A stretch of DNA of 64,000 bases from Apodospora peruviana (lineage: Eukaryota > Ascomycota > Sordariomycetes > Sordariales > Lasiosphaeriaceae), in NCBI GenBank assembly GCA_033439685.1, contig JAUEDM010000004.1, forward strand, positions 3,596,001 through 3,660,000, written 5' to 3'. Position 1 is the first letter of the stretch; every line of letters begins with the position of its first letter. Shown here piece after piece: positions 22,836-34,963 of the stretch. Below the pieces are notes generated by a model. That model was given only the letters and a program-made list of their open reading frames with translations, searched no databases and had not been told where the DNA came from. A program made the translations under genes and the position numbers.

Positions 22836-24574
22836 ATGGCTCCCGCAACCAGCCTCCCTTCGTGGGCCGACCTGCAGGCGCATCACTCGAGCGTCGGCAA
22901 GGCGTTCGTGCTCAAGGACGCCTTCAAGGCCGACGCCGGCCGCTTCAAGTCCTTCTCGCGTACCTTTGTGATCCCCGACGCCATCTCAAGCTGTCCCGGC
23001 GACACCGAGATCCTCTTCGACTTTTCCAAGAACCTGGTCACCGGTGAGACGCTCGAGAAGCTGGTCAAGCTCGCCCAGGAGGCCGGCGTTGAGAAGAAGC
23101 GCGATGCCATGTTCGCGGGCGAGAAGATCAACTTCACCGAGGGCCGGGCCGTGTACCATGCCGCATTGCGCAACGTCAGCAACGTCGAGATGAAGGTGGA
23201 CGGGGTTGATGTGATGAATACGAAAGGGGGTGTGAACGAGGTTCTCCAGCACATGAAGGAGTTCTCGGAACAGGTCCGCAGCGGCGAGTGGAAGGGCTTC
23301 ACGGGCAAGAAGCTTACCAACATTATCAATGTTGGTATTGGAGGCTCGGATCTGTAAGTTTATACTTGTGAGACAAATGGGATGGGAGCTAAACATTTTG
23401 GTTCTTGCGCAGCGGCCCCGTCATGGTCACCGAGGCGCTCAAGCACTACGGCGCAAAGGACATGACCCTCCACTTCGTGTCCAACATCGACGGCACCCAC
23501 ATGGCCGAGGCCCTTGCCGCCTCCGACCCTGAGACGACTCTGTTCCTCATCGCCTCCAAGACCTTCACGACCGCCGAGACTACCACCAACGCTAACACCG
23601 CCAAGACGTGGTTCCTCGAGAAGACGGGCGGCAAGGGTGACGTCTCCAAGCACTTTGTCGCTCTGTCCACAAACGAGGCCGAGGTGACCAAGTTCGGCAT
23701 CGACGCCAAGAACATGTTCGGCTTCGAGAGCTGGGTCGGCGGCCGCTACTCGGTCTGGAGCGCCATCGGCCTCAGCGTGGCACTCTATATTGGCTATGAC
23801 AACTTCCACAAGTTCCTGGCCGGCGCCCACGCTATGGACAACCACTTCCGCACCGCTCCCCTGGAGGAAAACATCCCGGTTATCGCCGGGCTGCTCAGCG
23901 TCTGGTACTCCAACTTCTTCAACGCGCAGACCCACCTCGTCGCGCCGTTCGACCAGTACCTGCACCGCTTCCCGGCCTACCTACAGCAGCTCTCGATGGA
24001 GTCCAACGGCAAGACCATCACCTCGGACGGCTCGCCGGCCAAGTACACGACCGGACCAATCCTGTTTGGAGAGCCGTGCACCAATGCGCAGCACTCCTTC
24101 TTCCAGCTCGTCCACCAGGGCACCAAGCTGATCCCGACCGACTTTATCCTGGCGGCCAAGAGCCACAACCCGATCTCAAACAACCTGCACCAGAAGATGC
24201 TGGCGAGCAATTATCTGGCTCAGGCCGAGGCGCTGATGGTCGGCAAGACGGCCGACGAGGTGCGTGCCGAGGGCAATGTGCCCGAGGAACTGGTTCCACA
24301 CAAGGTGTTCCTAGGCAACCGGCCGACGACGAGCATCCTTGTTGGTGGGCACATTGGGCCGGCCGAGCTGGGCGCGTTGATTGTTTACTACGAGCACTTG
24401 ACGTTTACGGAGGGCGCGATCTGGGACATCAACAGCTTTGACCAGTGGGGTGTTGAGCTGGGCAAGGTGTTGGCCAAAAAGATTCTCAAAGAGATTGACG
24501 AAGATGGTGCCGGTGAGCATGATGCTTCTACCGGTGGGTTGCTGGGGGCTTTCAAGAAGTATTCGAATTTGTAA
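22836..24574 (+). CDS. pgi1: Glucose-6-phosphate isomerase
   Basis: Two exons, 22836-23353 and 23413-24574, giving 559 residues, the usual eukaryotic length. It interconverts glucose-6-phosphate and fructose-6-phosphate in the cytosol at the head of glycolysis and gluconeogenesis. Visible features are the GEKINFTEGRAVYHAALRN block at about 87-105, the sugar-phosphate loop NVGIGGSDLGPVMV (split by the intron after GGSDL), the family signature SWVGGRYSVWSAIG, FDQYLHRFPAYLQQLSMESNGK, and the C-terminal signature FDQWGVELGKVLAKKI. The catalytic Glu lies in the ESNGK/GEPCTNAQHSF region. Codon choice is strongly biased to C-ending codons, as expected of a highly expressed gene. Start context and length agree with the family. 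Confidence 0.97.
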
Positions 24575-25708
24575 ATGATGACTTTTTCTTTTTTATGAGG
24601 GGATGTTCATGATTCAATGGGATGCTTCAGCGCAATAGGAGGCAAAGCCAATGAGACAGGGTGCGTTTCTCAAACTGCGAGGAGAGCGAGGGTTTGTGAT
24701 TGCTTTGCTCACTGCTCGCTGCTGTTTAGGTCTGCCTAGGACTAGGAGGACCCAGGCAGTTAGGAAGGGGCATAAATAGTGGTAGACTGCAGAAACAATA
24801 ATATGCCTAAGTCCACTCTAACTTAATGAGGTGATATGTGGTGGTGATAAGCAAGTTAACTCTAGTATGTTTTGACCCTCGCATGATAGTATTATGCAGA
24901 GAATCGGCAGCATCTCCCTAGCCTTATTCAGTGTCGTATCCAGGTTCTATGTGCACCTGTTTTGCTCCATTACCATCTCCATCTTACATAGGCGGTGTGC
25001 TGCTCGGCACGCGTGTAACCGAGAATCCTTCAAGGATCAACGGATCATACATATACGCCCTGTGAGGAAGGGGCCGCACCAGTCCGTATTCTGTCGTACC
25101 AGCGGTCGTATTCAATGCTAAAATAAACTCAATACGTCTAGAAGGTAAGGACATTGCACACACCCATACTAAACTCTATAAGAGGGAAGATTTGGAATTG
25201 TATGTATGTATGTATGTACGGATCCATTGCGATTACGAACGCCAATCTTTTTGACTCTTGACTCCTGTCCAACCGAAGATATCATTTCTACCGGTTATAT
25301 GGATGTAATGTCGATTACAGCTACAAATTGTTAAGAAGCTGGAACCAGACCCTGTTCATGGGCGCTATGCAACAACCCCTGAGTTCCGCCATGGATCTGG
25401 GCAGTGGAGCGTTTCCGAGAGAACGACCTACCTATGTATATTAGGTGTCATGTTATCACTAATCAACACATTTGTGGATGCCAGCCAGTTGCTGATTGAA
25501 TGTCGGTGAGAGTTGCCCCATGCCTGTATCACACACGCCAGGTTAAGAGCAGAACCGAACTACTTAGGTCGTGCTCCCGCCATCCATCCATCTGTTAAAC
25601 TGTCGTATTAATTTAGTACCCGTTTCTACCAACCTACCCGCGGCAAGAGCCCCTTTTACTCTTTTGTGTGAAAATCAAACCACCCAGCGTAGTTTGCTTA
25701 CCTCCGTC
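24575..25708. other. Intergenic region between PGI and GMC oxidoreductase
   Basis: About 1.1 kb of non-coding sequence with a short ATGT/TGTA tetranucleotide microsatellite near 25200-25218. No gene or RNA is supported. Confidence 0.55.
25199..25219. repeat. Tetranucleotide microsatellite (TATG)n
   Basis: Five consecutive TATG/TGTA-type units in the intergenic spacer. A simple sequence repeat. Confidence 0.8.
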
Positions 25709-27623
25709 ATGGCGACGTCTGAAGACAGCAACTATGATTTTATCATAGTCGGCGGCGGAACAGCCGGCCTTGTCCTCGCCGCTCGTCTTTCAGAGGACCC
25801 TGACGTTCAGGTTCTTGTGGTCGAGACCGGAGTCGACCAGAAGGACGACCCGCGGGTCTTGACTCCTGCGCTGTGGTCTAAGCTCATGAAGACCGAGGCG
25901 GATTGGGCTTTCGATACTGTTCCTCAGGTCCGTACACACCCGTCGCCGTTGAACTGGTTAGATAATTACGACCAGGACTGACTTTCAAGAATGATCTTGG
26001 TGAGCACAGAAAGCCCTAGGCGGCCGAAACACTCCCTTTCCACATGGTCGCCTGCTCGGAGGAACCAGTGCCATCAACGGGCTCGTGTTCACGCCAGTCC
26101 CAAAATCGAATGTGGAAGGATGGGCTGCGCTCGGGAATCCGGGCTGGGAGTGGGAGAGTTTCGATAAGTCGTTCCAAAAGGTGTTTACCTTGACAGACAA
26201 CAAGGGTCATGTTGTCGGGAATGGTCCGCTGCAGGTGTCCTATCCGGATCAGTCCAACAACAATTGGCCGGCCATCTGGAAGGAGACGCTCGCTGGTCTC
26301 TCGTTTTCTGTATCCGGGGACTGCCTATTCAAGACAGGCGCAGGAAACGGACTGGTGGCTAATCCGGAGTGCGTCCATCCCGTCACAAAACAGCGGAGCT
26401 TTGCGCATACCGCGTATCTTGTTCCGGCGCTTGAGCGGAGCAATCTTACTGCGTTGACTGGCGTTACTGTGGGCAAAGTTGTCTTCGGGACCGCCGGTTC
26501 AGCGGAAGAGGATGTTGTGGCGGAGGGTATCCAGTACCGTGACGGCAACAAGGAAACCAAGATCATCAAGGCGCGGAAGGAAGTCATCCTTGCCGCCGGC
26601 GTGTTCAACTCGCCAGCCCTGCTCGAGCGATCGGGTATCGGTTCGGCGGAACTGCTGTCCAAACTGGGCGTCGAGGTAGTAGTGGATAATCCGAACGTGG
26701 GCGAGAACCTGCAGAACCACGTCATCGTCACCGTGGCTTCGGAGGTCAAGCAAGGTGGCCCCAAAACGCTGCTAGACGATCTCCGGCGCGGAGACCTCGA
26801 AACCATTGCCGCCGCGATGGCAGCGTACTACGGTAACCCAGCCACGCCGTCGGGGCCGTTCGCCACGGCGGGCACCTCTGTCACAGGACAACTTCCCTTC
26901 CCAGAGATACACACAGACGCCGGAAAGGAGGACCTCGAGCGGATCCTGGACAGCACTCTGAGCAGCAGTCCTGAATCAGGCGGTCTCGCCAAGGTAAGCG
27001 CAGAGTTTGTGCGCGCCATGCTATCATCGCCCGACGAGGCAGCGGGCTGCTACATCACCATCCCGGGCTGGGCCATGCTCAACCCGGACGGCACGCTGGG
27101 CACTCCTCCCGCGGACACAGCAGATGACAGCGGCTTCTTTTCCATAGCGCTGCTGAGCACGCATCCGCTGTCTCGCGGGTCGACGCACATCACCTCCTCT
27201 TATCCCACGTCTGAGAGTACTAGTAATCACGGCATAGCTATCGACCCAGGCTATCTGAGCCATCCACTCGACGTTGAGGTGTTTGCGCGCAACCTGCGCT
27301 TCCTAGAAACAATTCTGGCGACGGAACCGCTTGCGGCACAGTTGAAAGCGGTGAGGGTTCCGCCGGCGGGAGGGTTTAAGGACCTGGACGTCGGCAAGAG
27401 TTATGTCAAGAACTTCGGGCTGGGCGGGAACCATTTTGTCGGTAGTTGTGCGATGGTCCCCAGAGAAATGGGCGGCGTCGTGGATCCTTGTTTGAGAGTG
27501 TACGGAACCAAGAATCTGAGGGTCTGCGACGCAAGTATTATTCCTTTAATTCCGCGGGCGAATCCCCAGGCGGCGGTGTACGGTATCGCGGAGCATGGGG
27601 CGGCGATTATTAAGAAGATATGA
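25709..27623 (+). CDS. GMC-family FAD-dependent oxidoreductase
   Basis: Two exons, 25709-25927 and 26010-27623, giving 610 residues. The dinucleotide-binding motif YDFIIVGGGTAGLVLAARLSE is at residues 10-30, the ADP contact VLVVETG follows, and the FAD attachment loop HGRLLGGTSAINGLVF comes just after the intron. ARKEVILAAGVFNSPALLERSGIG matches the second GMC signature. The C-terminal catalytic region has NHFVGSCAMVPREMGGVVDPCLRVYGTKNLRVCDASIIPLIPRANPQAAVYGIAEHGAAII, with the conserved His and an Asn in the second active-site position. Family members oxidise alcohols such as choline, glucose, aryl alcohols and methanol, and the substrate cannot be told here. No signal peptide is seen at the chosen start MATSEDSN, so it is probably intracellular. 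The open frame runs 46 codons further upstream, but that part looks like leader sequence. Confidence 0.9.
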
Positions 27624-28234
27624 TCGGTGGTGTTGACCGAATAGGATGCTGTCTTGATTTGGCTGGACATGCAGGTCTTTTCTTTGGAACTGGATATCCT
27701 TAACACAGTCAGTGTCGTTACATCACGAACTCTCAGAGTTTGTGTCACAGTCGGAATAAAATGGCGTGGTACCAAAAAGGCGAGGCTGCTGCTTTAACTT
27801 CTCGGCCCCCAAAATTCCCGAAGAAGACCAATCCGCTTCCTCTCCCAGACGCCACCACCTCAGGTCCTTGCATACTCCCGCGTATAGATGCAGATCTCCA
27901 TCCGACCCCGTGACGTCACAGTCCCTAATAGCATGGCCTTGTATTCCTCCATGTCACGAAGCAGGACTCTCGACCAGTGGCTCTTCCGTTCAGCTTTAGG
28001 CTTCCCTATTGACCGATCAGCAGTCTTGAAACCAGTTGTTGATTTGTCCTCGCTGTTTGTGTAACCACTCGAGCATCGAAGGATTTGGGGGCGGTTTTGG
28101 GCATTATATCATCCCTCAAGTGCCCTGCTTACCTTGAGATGGAATAAAGATAGGACGAGATGGCATCGTAAAACCCCTCTCGTTTACTCGCTCGTTTTTC
28201 TCTCCACGTTCTAGCACTCTATTGACGGATCACG
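27624..28234. other. Intergenic region
   Basis: About 610 bp between two genes on the same strand. A CT-rich stretch directly precedes the downstream start. No gene is supported. Confidence 0.55.
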
Positions 28235-30299
28235 ATGGTAAGCCCACGACAAACGGCGGCCGACGACGAGGTGACCACGGTGCGCACCATCAGATTCGAG
28301 GGCTGTCCTGACGACCTTCCCAACCACTTGGGGTGGGCTGGAGACATTGGCAACATCACCCAGATTCCTTACTTCCAAGAGACCGCCTACGATCTAAAAC
28401 ATCATCTGACCGATCCGGAATACCGCGATGACAACTACAAACTTTATTTCTACTCGACCGACTGCAAAACCACCTCAGGCACAACCAACTGTACCGAAGC
28501 CTGTCTTGATCCTAAATCTCTTTTCACACCAAGAAATTTCTACACATGCGTGCTGCTCGCCGCGGCCGCTCTCCTCGTGCAGAATGACGACTACTACGTG
28601 AACAACTCAGACCCGGCTACAATCCAGGCCATGGACCAATGGCATGTCGCAGACCTTTCCACCCTAGACGGGCCTGGTATTCTCACCAATGTCGGCCAGT
28701 GTATTGCGACATCGTGCGTGCGCTCGACTCTAGGGGAATGTGGGCACGATGTCCGGAAAATCAATGATTTCGACTACAGCGACATGGGCGTTTACTTCCT
28801 GCCAAATGTGACAAACTCCCTGGACCTCTACTGCGACGGCTTTGACGATGAAAGCATCATCAACCCCGACATCGCCGGACCCGGAGTACGTTTCTTCCTC
28901 GGTCCCATCAACATCTTCTCATATTCCACGCTGACAAAGCCACAGGTCGTCCTCTCTTACCTGATCCAAACCAGCCTAGCCCTCCTATTCTTCTTCCTCA
29001 TCAAGTTCTTCACCCGCACGCCGCGCGTCCTGATCTCACTATTTACACCCTGCAACCACCGCGCTAAGGAGACCGCCCATAACGTGCAGACCTACCTCGC
29101 CTCATCGCGGTACAGCGCCGCGGTCCGAACCACGCTCGTCGAGTTCCAGGAGGTCCAGCTCTACTTCGTCGGCGCAATCCAGGTAGCCACCTTCATCAGC
29201 TTCGATCCAGACAACCCCAACACAGGCAGTGCCAATGCCACCTCCTTCGCGTCCGCCGTCATCAACTCGACCGTCGTAAACATCTTGTCCCTCAACACAG
29301 TCTACACCGTCCTGTTGACGCAGATCTGTCTCCAGCGTGACGGCAACCACTGGCTCTACATCTTTCTGCTCATGAGCGCCATCTACGCGCTCGGTCTGGC
29401 TGTCGCGTACCAAGCGCCGAAACTGATGCCGCCCATCGACGCGCTCTGGGCCAAGTTCAACGACGAGGCACCCATCCCGGCCTGCGGCGGCAACGCGAGC
29501 CCCATGACTTATTGTAATGTCCCCTTCACCATCTCAAGCACGTGGGAGTCCAAGGACGATACGCGACTCAAGTACGCGCTTGTGTGCACGGTCGTATACA
29601 TGGCGCTGCTCGTCGACCAGGCGGTCTTCATGGTCAAGGACCGGCTACCGTCTGTGGCTGCTAGAATAAGAAAGCGAATGGATCGAATCGACAAGCGATA
29701 CCCCAGGACGTGGAAATGCTTATCGAAAAAGGTGTGGCCAAAGGCAATCGCGGTGTACTGGTTCCTGCTGGAGGTGACGATGCTGTACAACATATTCAGG
29801 TACTTCACGACGCTGATGCAGGGCACCATCGAGGCCGGGCCGACGGCGCACGAGAAGTACGGCTTTGGACAAATCATTGCGATTACGGTCTGGGCACCCA
29901 CCGTGGTCAAGTATACCTATTATAACATTTGTATGTCTCCCACTCCCATTACTGACAAGACAGAATCTAACCTATCGTGTCTTTATAGCTGGCATCCAGA
30001 AAGGCTTGGAAAACCGCATCGCGAGGAATTACACCATTCAGAAGGATAACCGACCCGAAGCTGCGGACGCGGAAACGAAACTGCCGAGGTGGCGGGCCGA
30101 GTCAAATGCGGACCGTTCGGTTACTTTCCCTCTGGTTAGCAACGACCGGAGGTATCGGTCCGAGTCGGTATCTTCGTCGGCGGAAGGCCAACGCTCTCGG
30201 GCTGGGTCCGGTGACACGCTGATTGAGCAGCCTGCGGCGACGCATGGTGAAGGAGGGAAGAATGAGCATGATAATGTGAACAAGTCTAGGACCTTTTGA
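28235..30299 (+). CDS. Multi-pass membrane protein with Cys-containing N-terminal ectodomain
   Basis: Two exons, 28235-29930 and 29989-30299, giving 668 residues. Residues 1-225 are hydrophilic with about ten Cys and several N-glycosylation sequons (NITQ, NCTE, NNSD, NVTN), suggesting a disulfide-bonded extracellular or lumenal domain. This part also holds one weakly hydrophobic stretch, FYTCVLLAAAALLV. Seven strong hydrophobic segments follow: VVLSYLIQTSLALLFFFLIKF, VQLYFVGAIQVATFISF, VVNILSLNTVYTVLLTQICL, WLYIFLLMSAIYALGLAVAY, LKYALVCTVVYMALLVDQAVF, AIAVYWFLLEVTMLYNIF and FGQIIAITVWAPTVVKYTYY. The C-terminal 100 residues are cytosolic, charged and Ser-rich. No signal peptide is seen. The seven-helix layout invites comparison with receptors, but I see no motif of a named receptor family, and a fungal-specific membrane protein of unknown function is the safe call. 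Confidence 0.8.
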
Positions 30300-31505
30300 T
30301 ATACGCGTTGCAGTTTGGGAGAGGGATGAAACGTGAACTGGGATGCGAGATACTGTGAAGGTGGTGGTTTGCATGTGGTTGAAGAGGTGATGACACGACA
30401 GAGAGGAGAAAGAACGGATCTTTGCTCGAGATCATGATGATACCCGGTTTTTATGTTAAGGACTATGATATAGGTTGGGATTTTGTTTACTTTCGGTCAC
30501 GGTTTTGGGATACCATGAGATAGGATCGAGTTGTTCATTGATGTGTTTTTCAGATGCGATGTACATCAGGTAGTAAATGTTTGTAGGAACTGCAGTGGTG
30601 TGTTGCTCATGGATATGTAAGCTTCAAATAGCATGAATACCATCTTAGGAAATAAACGAGTGTGATGCTTGAAAACAGCAACAAAAATGAGTGATGGAGA
30701 CAAGCACAACGGTGTCTGGAGCGGTGTATTAGGCTTGTGCTGCCGCTGCTGCTGTCCCATAGAAGCCATCAGCCCGTTGTTATGAAAGAACGGGTCATCC
30801 AGGTAGCCGTTCACGAACTGCATACCAGTCCCGTTGCTTACATGGTTGCTTCATGAATCACCCGATCGTCAGAACCCTCGCCCTTTTGATGGGCTGCAGG
30901 CGCAATGGGTATGCACACCGAATGGAGGTTCAATGAATAATACACTGGTTCGACTTCACCAATTCTCGGGAATGCGGTTTATTTCCATCCTCGCAATTAC
31001 AGGCATGCGCGTTGTCCCGTGAAACAACAGGCCAACAGTTTGGACGTGCACTCGTATGTACAGTGCCACCGCCATCTGATATCTACAATGAGCAAAGAAA
31101 CCACACAGTATTGTCATGCGTACTTGTACTCAGATACAGCACTGAACAGCAATGTCCTCCATCTTATTGTACCATTTCTAACTGTCCCATAAAACTTTAA
31201 GCAGCAGCCTTGCTGTGTTCGTGCTTCAGATTCCGTCAGCCAGAGCACAATTGTAGAACGCAGAACTGAATAGCCCGTAGCCCGTCATCCGATCCTATTG
31301 TCCGTTCATCCGTTTCCCACACTATCTCGTCGTGCAGCTACTGAACCTATCTATAAATTGCCTATAAATATTTCTTCTCCGTACTGATTCTGTTGCCTTC
31401 GACCAACTTGTGCTTGAACAAACCATTTCGAATTATACCGCAAGTACAAATCACTCGAATTATCACACACAGCATCTTCATAGCAGTACATGGCATACTA
31501 TCGTC
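30300..31505. other. Intergenic region
   Basis: About 1.2 kb after the membrane-protein gene. Small frames only, with no domain, tRNA or repeat recognised. Confidence 0.5.
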
Positions 31506-32467
31506 ATGGCCACCACTCAAGCTCCCGCCAACCTCATTCTGGCCACCCCATTGAAGGGAGGCACTGGTCGGGTCCTGCCCATCAAATCCGTTCTGCCTAC
31601 GGGCGATACTGCTCTGGCACAAGCCCAGATGATTTTCTCTGGCATCAAGGTCCACGGGATTATCAAGAGGCAAGTCCCTTCATTACCTACACAAAAGGCA
31701 TACTGCCGTATACCTGTCATCAGTTTGCGGAAGCCGGTGGAAAATGATTCTTCGGACACACACAGAACGAAGCAGCCCTGCATTTATTACTCTGCCTAGC
31801 GGCTAGCCACCCCTTTGAACCTACCACCTCGTCGACTACACTCTTATTTACGCCACAATTTTAAGACGGTGTCGATTTCGATCCATTTCACTAGCACCTT
31901 GGGATCAGACACGTCCTCCCGCACGACTTCGGCACCGGCCTGATCCGCATCGACGGGGTCGTCCAGCCCAGCCCTCACGACCCAGACGCCACCGGCAGGT
32001 GGGCCTTCTTCCACGGCACCGGCCCCTTGGGCACCCCGTCCGTTGTGTCTGGCCGCCTCGAGCGGAAGGGCCCCTTTGGCGACGACGGAGGCACGCAGAC
32101 CTCCCACCGGGCACTGCTGCGCGCCGCCGTGGCCGCTTTGCGCTTCCGCCGCCGGCCCGACGAGGCCTTCCACACGCTCGTCATCGCCACCGCTGACGAC
32201 AACCTGACCAACTGCGCGACCACTCTGGCGAAAACGTGGATCGAGACCGGCTGGAAGACGAGCAAGGGCCTGCTGGTCAAGAACAGGGACATGTGGGAGG
32301 CGCTACTGGGAGAATTCGAGCGGTACGCCGACCTGGGCATGGCGGTCCAGTTCTGAACTGTCCTGAAGCCGTGGAACGTGCTTGCCGGTAGGGCGGCGAA
32401 GGAGGCTGCGTTGAGGGAAACGGTTGAGGAGTGGACGGATGTTGTCTCGGTTTATGAGACTTTTTAG
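31506..32467 (+). pseudogene. Decayed RNase H-like gene
   Basis: A first exon-like segment (MATTQAPANLILATPLKGG..., ending near 31670) is followed by a frame that still reads as a fungal RNase H fold: LIRIDGVV, RWAFFHGTGPLGTPSVVSGRLERKGPFGDD, QTSHRALLRAAVAALRFR, FHTLVIATADDN, WEALLGEFERYADLGMAVQF. It is interrupted by in-frame TAG at 31892-31894 and TGA at 32354-32356, after which the frame continues (PWNVLAGRAAKEAA) to a stop at 32465-32467. In active relatives the catalytic set is Asp in the DGA motif, Glu in RAELRA, Asp in TDSEY and Asp in the C-terminal AD.AAK. Here only the first Asp remains: Glu is Leu, the second Asp is Ala and the last is Gly. The gene therefore cannot encode an RNase H. 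The relation of the first exon to the rest is inferred. Confidence 0.75.
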
Positions 32468-34963
32468 GTTTCCTTTTGGGAGAAAAGAGCGGGTGGAGGG
32501 GAGGATGGTAAAAGATCGGGCAGACCATGTCCCAGGGCTCATTATCTTATTACCGAGGAACCCCTGAGGATTGTTTATGTTGGGCCCATCTGAGCAGAAG
32601 AGAGAGTTCGCCTCGGATAATTTCATGTGGCCTTACAGATCCGACTTGGAACTTGGGGACGGGGAAAATAATTACGTGAAATTTCTTTTGCCAACTTGAA
32701 ATATCGTTCTGAAGTGTCTTGAGAATCATGAGGTCTTGCTTTGAGCGTCAGCGATACAAACACGAGGACAGGACTGGAAACAGTTGAAATAATATTCGTT
32801 AACCGCGAGCACATCAACTGTAAGATGGCTTTCTGGCGGCGCTATGGGTGGGCTTCTGCCATGTTTGACGTCGCGGCGGGAGCGGCGCAATCTGGTGATA
32901 GCTTCAAGCCTGGTGTTAAATTGAATGCTGGTTGTAAGTATGAGTTCCCACTCGAAGGCTAGCGGAGCGTCACGGTCAGCCAGCTGTTGGCACCTCAATG
33001 TTGTGATGTAGGATTGATGATTCTGTGGTCTCTCCTGAGAGAGATCGAACTATCGAATCTATGAATGTATCATGATTTGTGTCACATGCTGTGACACGTG
33101 TTTCTTCCTAACACTGGTTGTCGGTCGGTTCGCCTTCGCCTCGTGTGGTGGGAGGGCAGGAAAAGCCCGACTTGATCAATCCAGGTTTGATTGTATTGAC
33201 AAAATCGCAGCTTCCATTGCATGGAAAAATCAATAGCTGGTGGAAGCGACGACTAAGTCAGCGTAAACCCTATGGGCTCGATTAGTCGTTGGGAGAGTAT
33301 TGAGATTGGAAGATAAAAAGCAACCTACGACCCATAAGGAGTAGATATGGCTTTGGACTGTTGTTGTTTCTTTCGAGGGCCAGAGGCAATAGCGTTTTAA
33401 AACCAAGCCCCGAAGCTCGGCGACGAGTTCTGTCTTTGGCTTCACCATCACAAGTAGCATTGGATTTGCCACCACCATATGCGCTGTCAAGCTCCGCCCC
33501 AGTAAGACATACCGCCGTATACTCATACTTTCCCAGTTGTTTCATCTGTAGAGACTTGGATGATGTAGCGTTTTGGGCCTGCGATGACGAAGAGTTTGAC
33601 CTGAATATGAAAGCCCAAGCGAAACGGGCAAAAAGGTAAGCGCGAGAGCTAACATGGAGGGACTCCACAGTGGTAGTGGTGGGTTGGGCCTTCCTGGTTG
33701 TGTTTTTCTATCTGTCAGCTAGTTTTAGAAGTCAGCTTAGCCAACCGTTCTGTTGGCCTGCTCTAACTGTCGTAGAAAATAGTGGATGTATTTTAGGGAT
33801 TTATATTAGCACATGGAAGCTGCGTCGGGTCCTCACTTAAGTGAGAACACTGACTGAAATGGGGAGAAGCGTGCTACGATAGAGACGAGAAAACGTGGGA
33901 AGAGAGGATTGGACAGAGGGTGAAAAACGAATAAGACATGGACGTCCTAGCATGACATTTACACCACTATGGCCCGAGATCATCTACCACCATTTTTCAT
34001 CCCCGAAGCTGATAATACTTGTTAGACCCCCGTGACAGGAAATAGCGTCGATCGCACGTTCTACTAGAGATACATTTTCTGGATTTCTGCGACTAGTTCG
34101 CGTCCCGAGAGTTCAGGAAAGACCCGGAGTTCGTCAAAAAGTCTATGGCTGAACGCGCTATTTCGTCCAAAAACAAAGCCCACCGGGTACCAAGAAGCCA
34201 AAACAATCTCCCCCTTTCATCCACGCGAAGTCAACCTTCATCAGCACTCCACGCAATACGCCTGAGCCCCTGCAAGGGAAGAGGGCAGAGATACATAAGG
34301 AGCCCCAACAAAAAGTGCCACAGACGCTCGGTATCAACTTCCCGAAAGAACCCCAAGTACAAGGAATACGCGCCGCATATGAAGGTCCGAGAAATCCTCA
34401 ATCAAGAAGCATCACGAACACCCACGAAGGGGAGACGAAACCTCTCAAACACGCCGCCGAAAGCAGGCCCATCACGACGAAGACTGCCCCTTCCAACAAG
34501 CAAGAACAACCTTGCCGAGCGTGTCACAGCTGTGGAGTTTAACATAACGAGATGTGAGCCGAGATCAAGAAGAATAGACTAGCTCTAGATCTTGATCGCC
34601 ACTCTACCTTAATCAACCATAGTTGCTAGCTTGTATGCTATTTGGTCTCTTGGCATTAATGAGTGTGTCCGGACGACCATGTCAGGGCACGCTGAAGTGT
34701 GCTTGGATTGACTACAGTGGGTTGACAAAAATCCGGCTCTCCCGCAGTTTTTCCCCCCATCCACAACCTCGACCCCCTGTTCTCAAACACCCACAACAGC
34801 TGCAATCGTATGCAAAGAACCAACCGAGATTAAGCTAGAATATTAAATGGAAGCTAATCTTCGAAAGTAATTAGATCAAAATTTTGTATACCATCCCTTA
34901 GCCTTGACCGCTTCCAAACGCCGATTCATGGCTCATCATCATAGTTGATCAAGCTGTCCTCTG
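32468..34963. other. Gene-poor intergenic region
   Basis: About 2.5 kb. Several frames of 60-145 codons occur (for example 34145-34582, + strand, Ser/Arg/Pro-rich, and 32741-32962, + strand), but none has a domain, a splice-consistent extension or convincing codon use. I regard them as chance frames. No RNA gene is seen. Confidence 0.5.

Noticed and set aside
32741..32962. 73-codon plus-strand frame after the RNase H relic
   Set aside because: Some protein-like texture (MAFWRRYGWASAMFD), but too short and without family support, so I left it out.
33282..33668. 128-codon minus-strand frame
   Set aside because: No signal peptide or domain. It overlaps an opposing frame of similar quality.
34145..34582. 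145-codon plus-strand frame rich in Ser, Arg and Pro
   Set aside because: No domain, no homologous-looking block, overlapped by other frames, and composition typical of chance translation of A/C-rich DNA.
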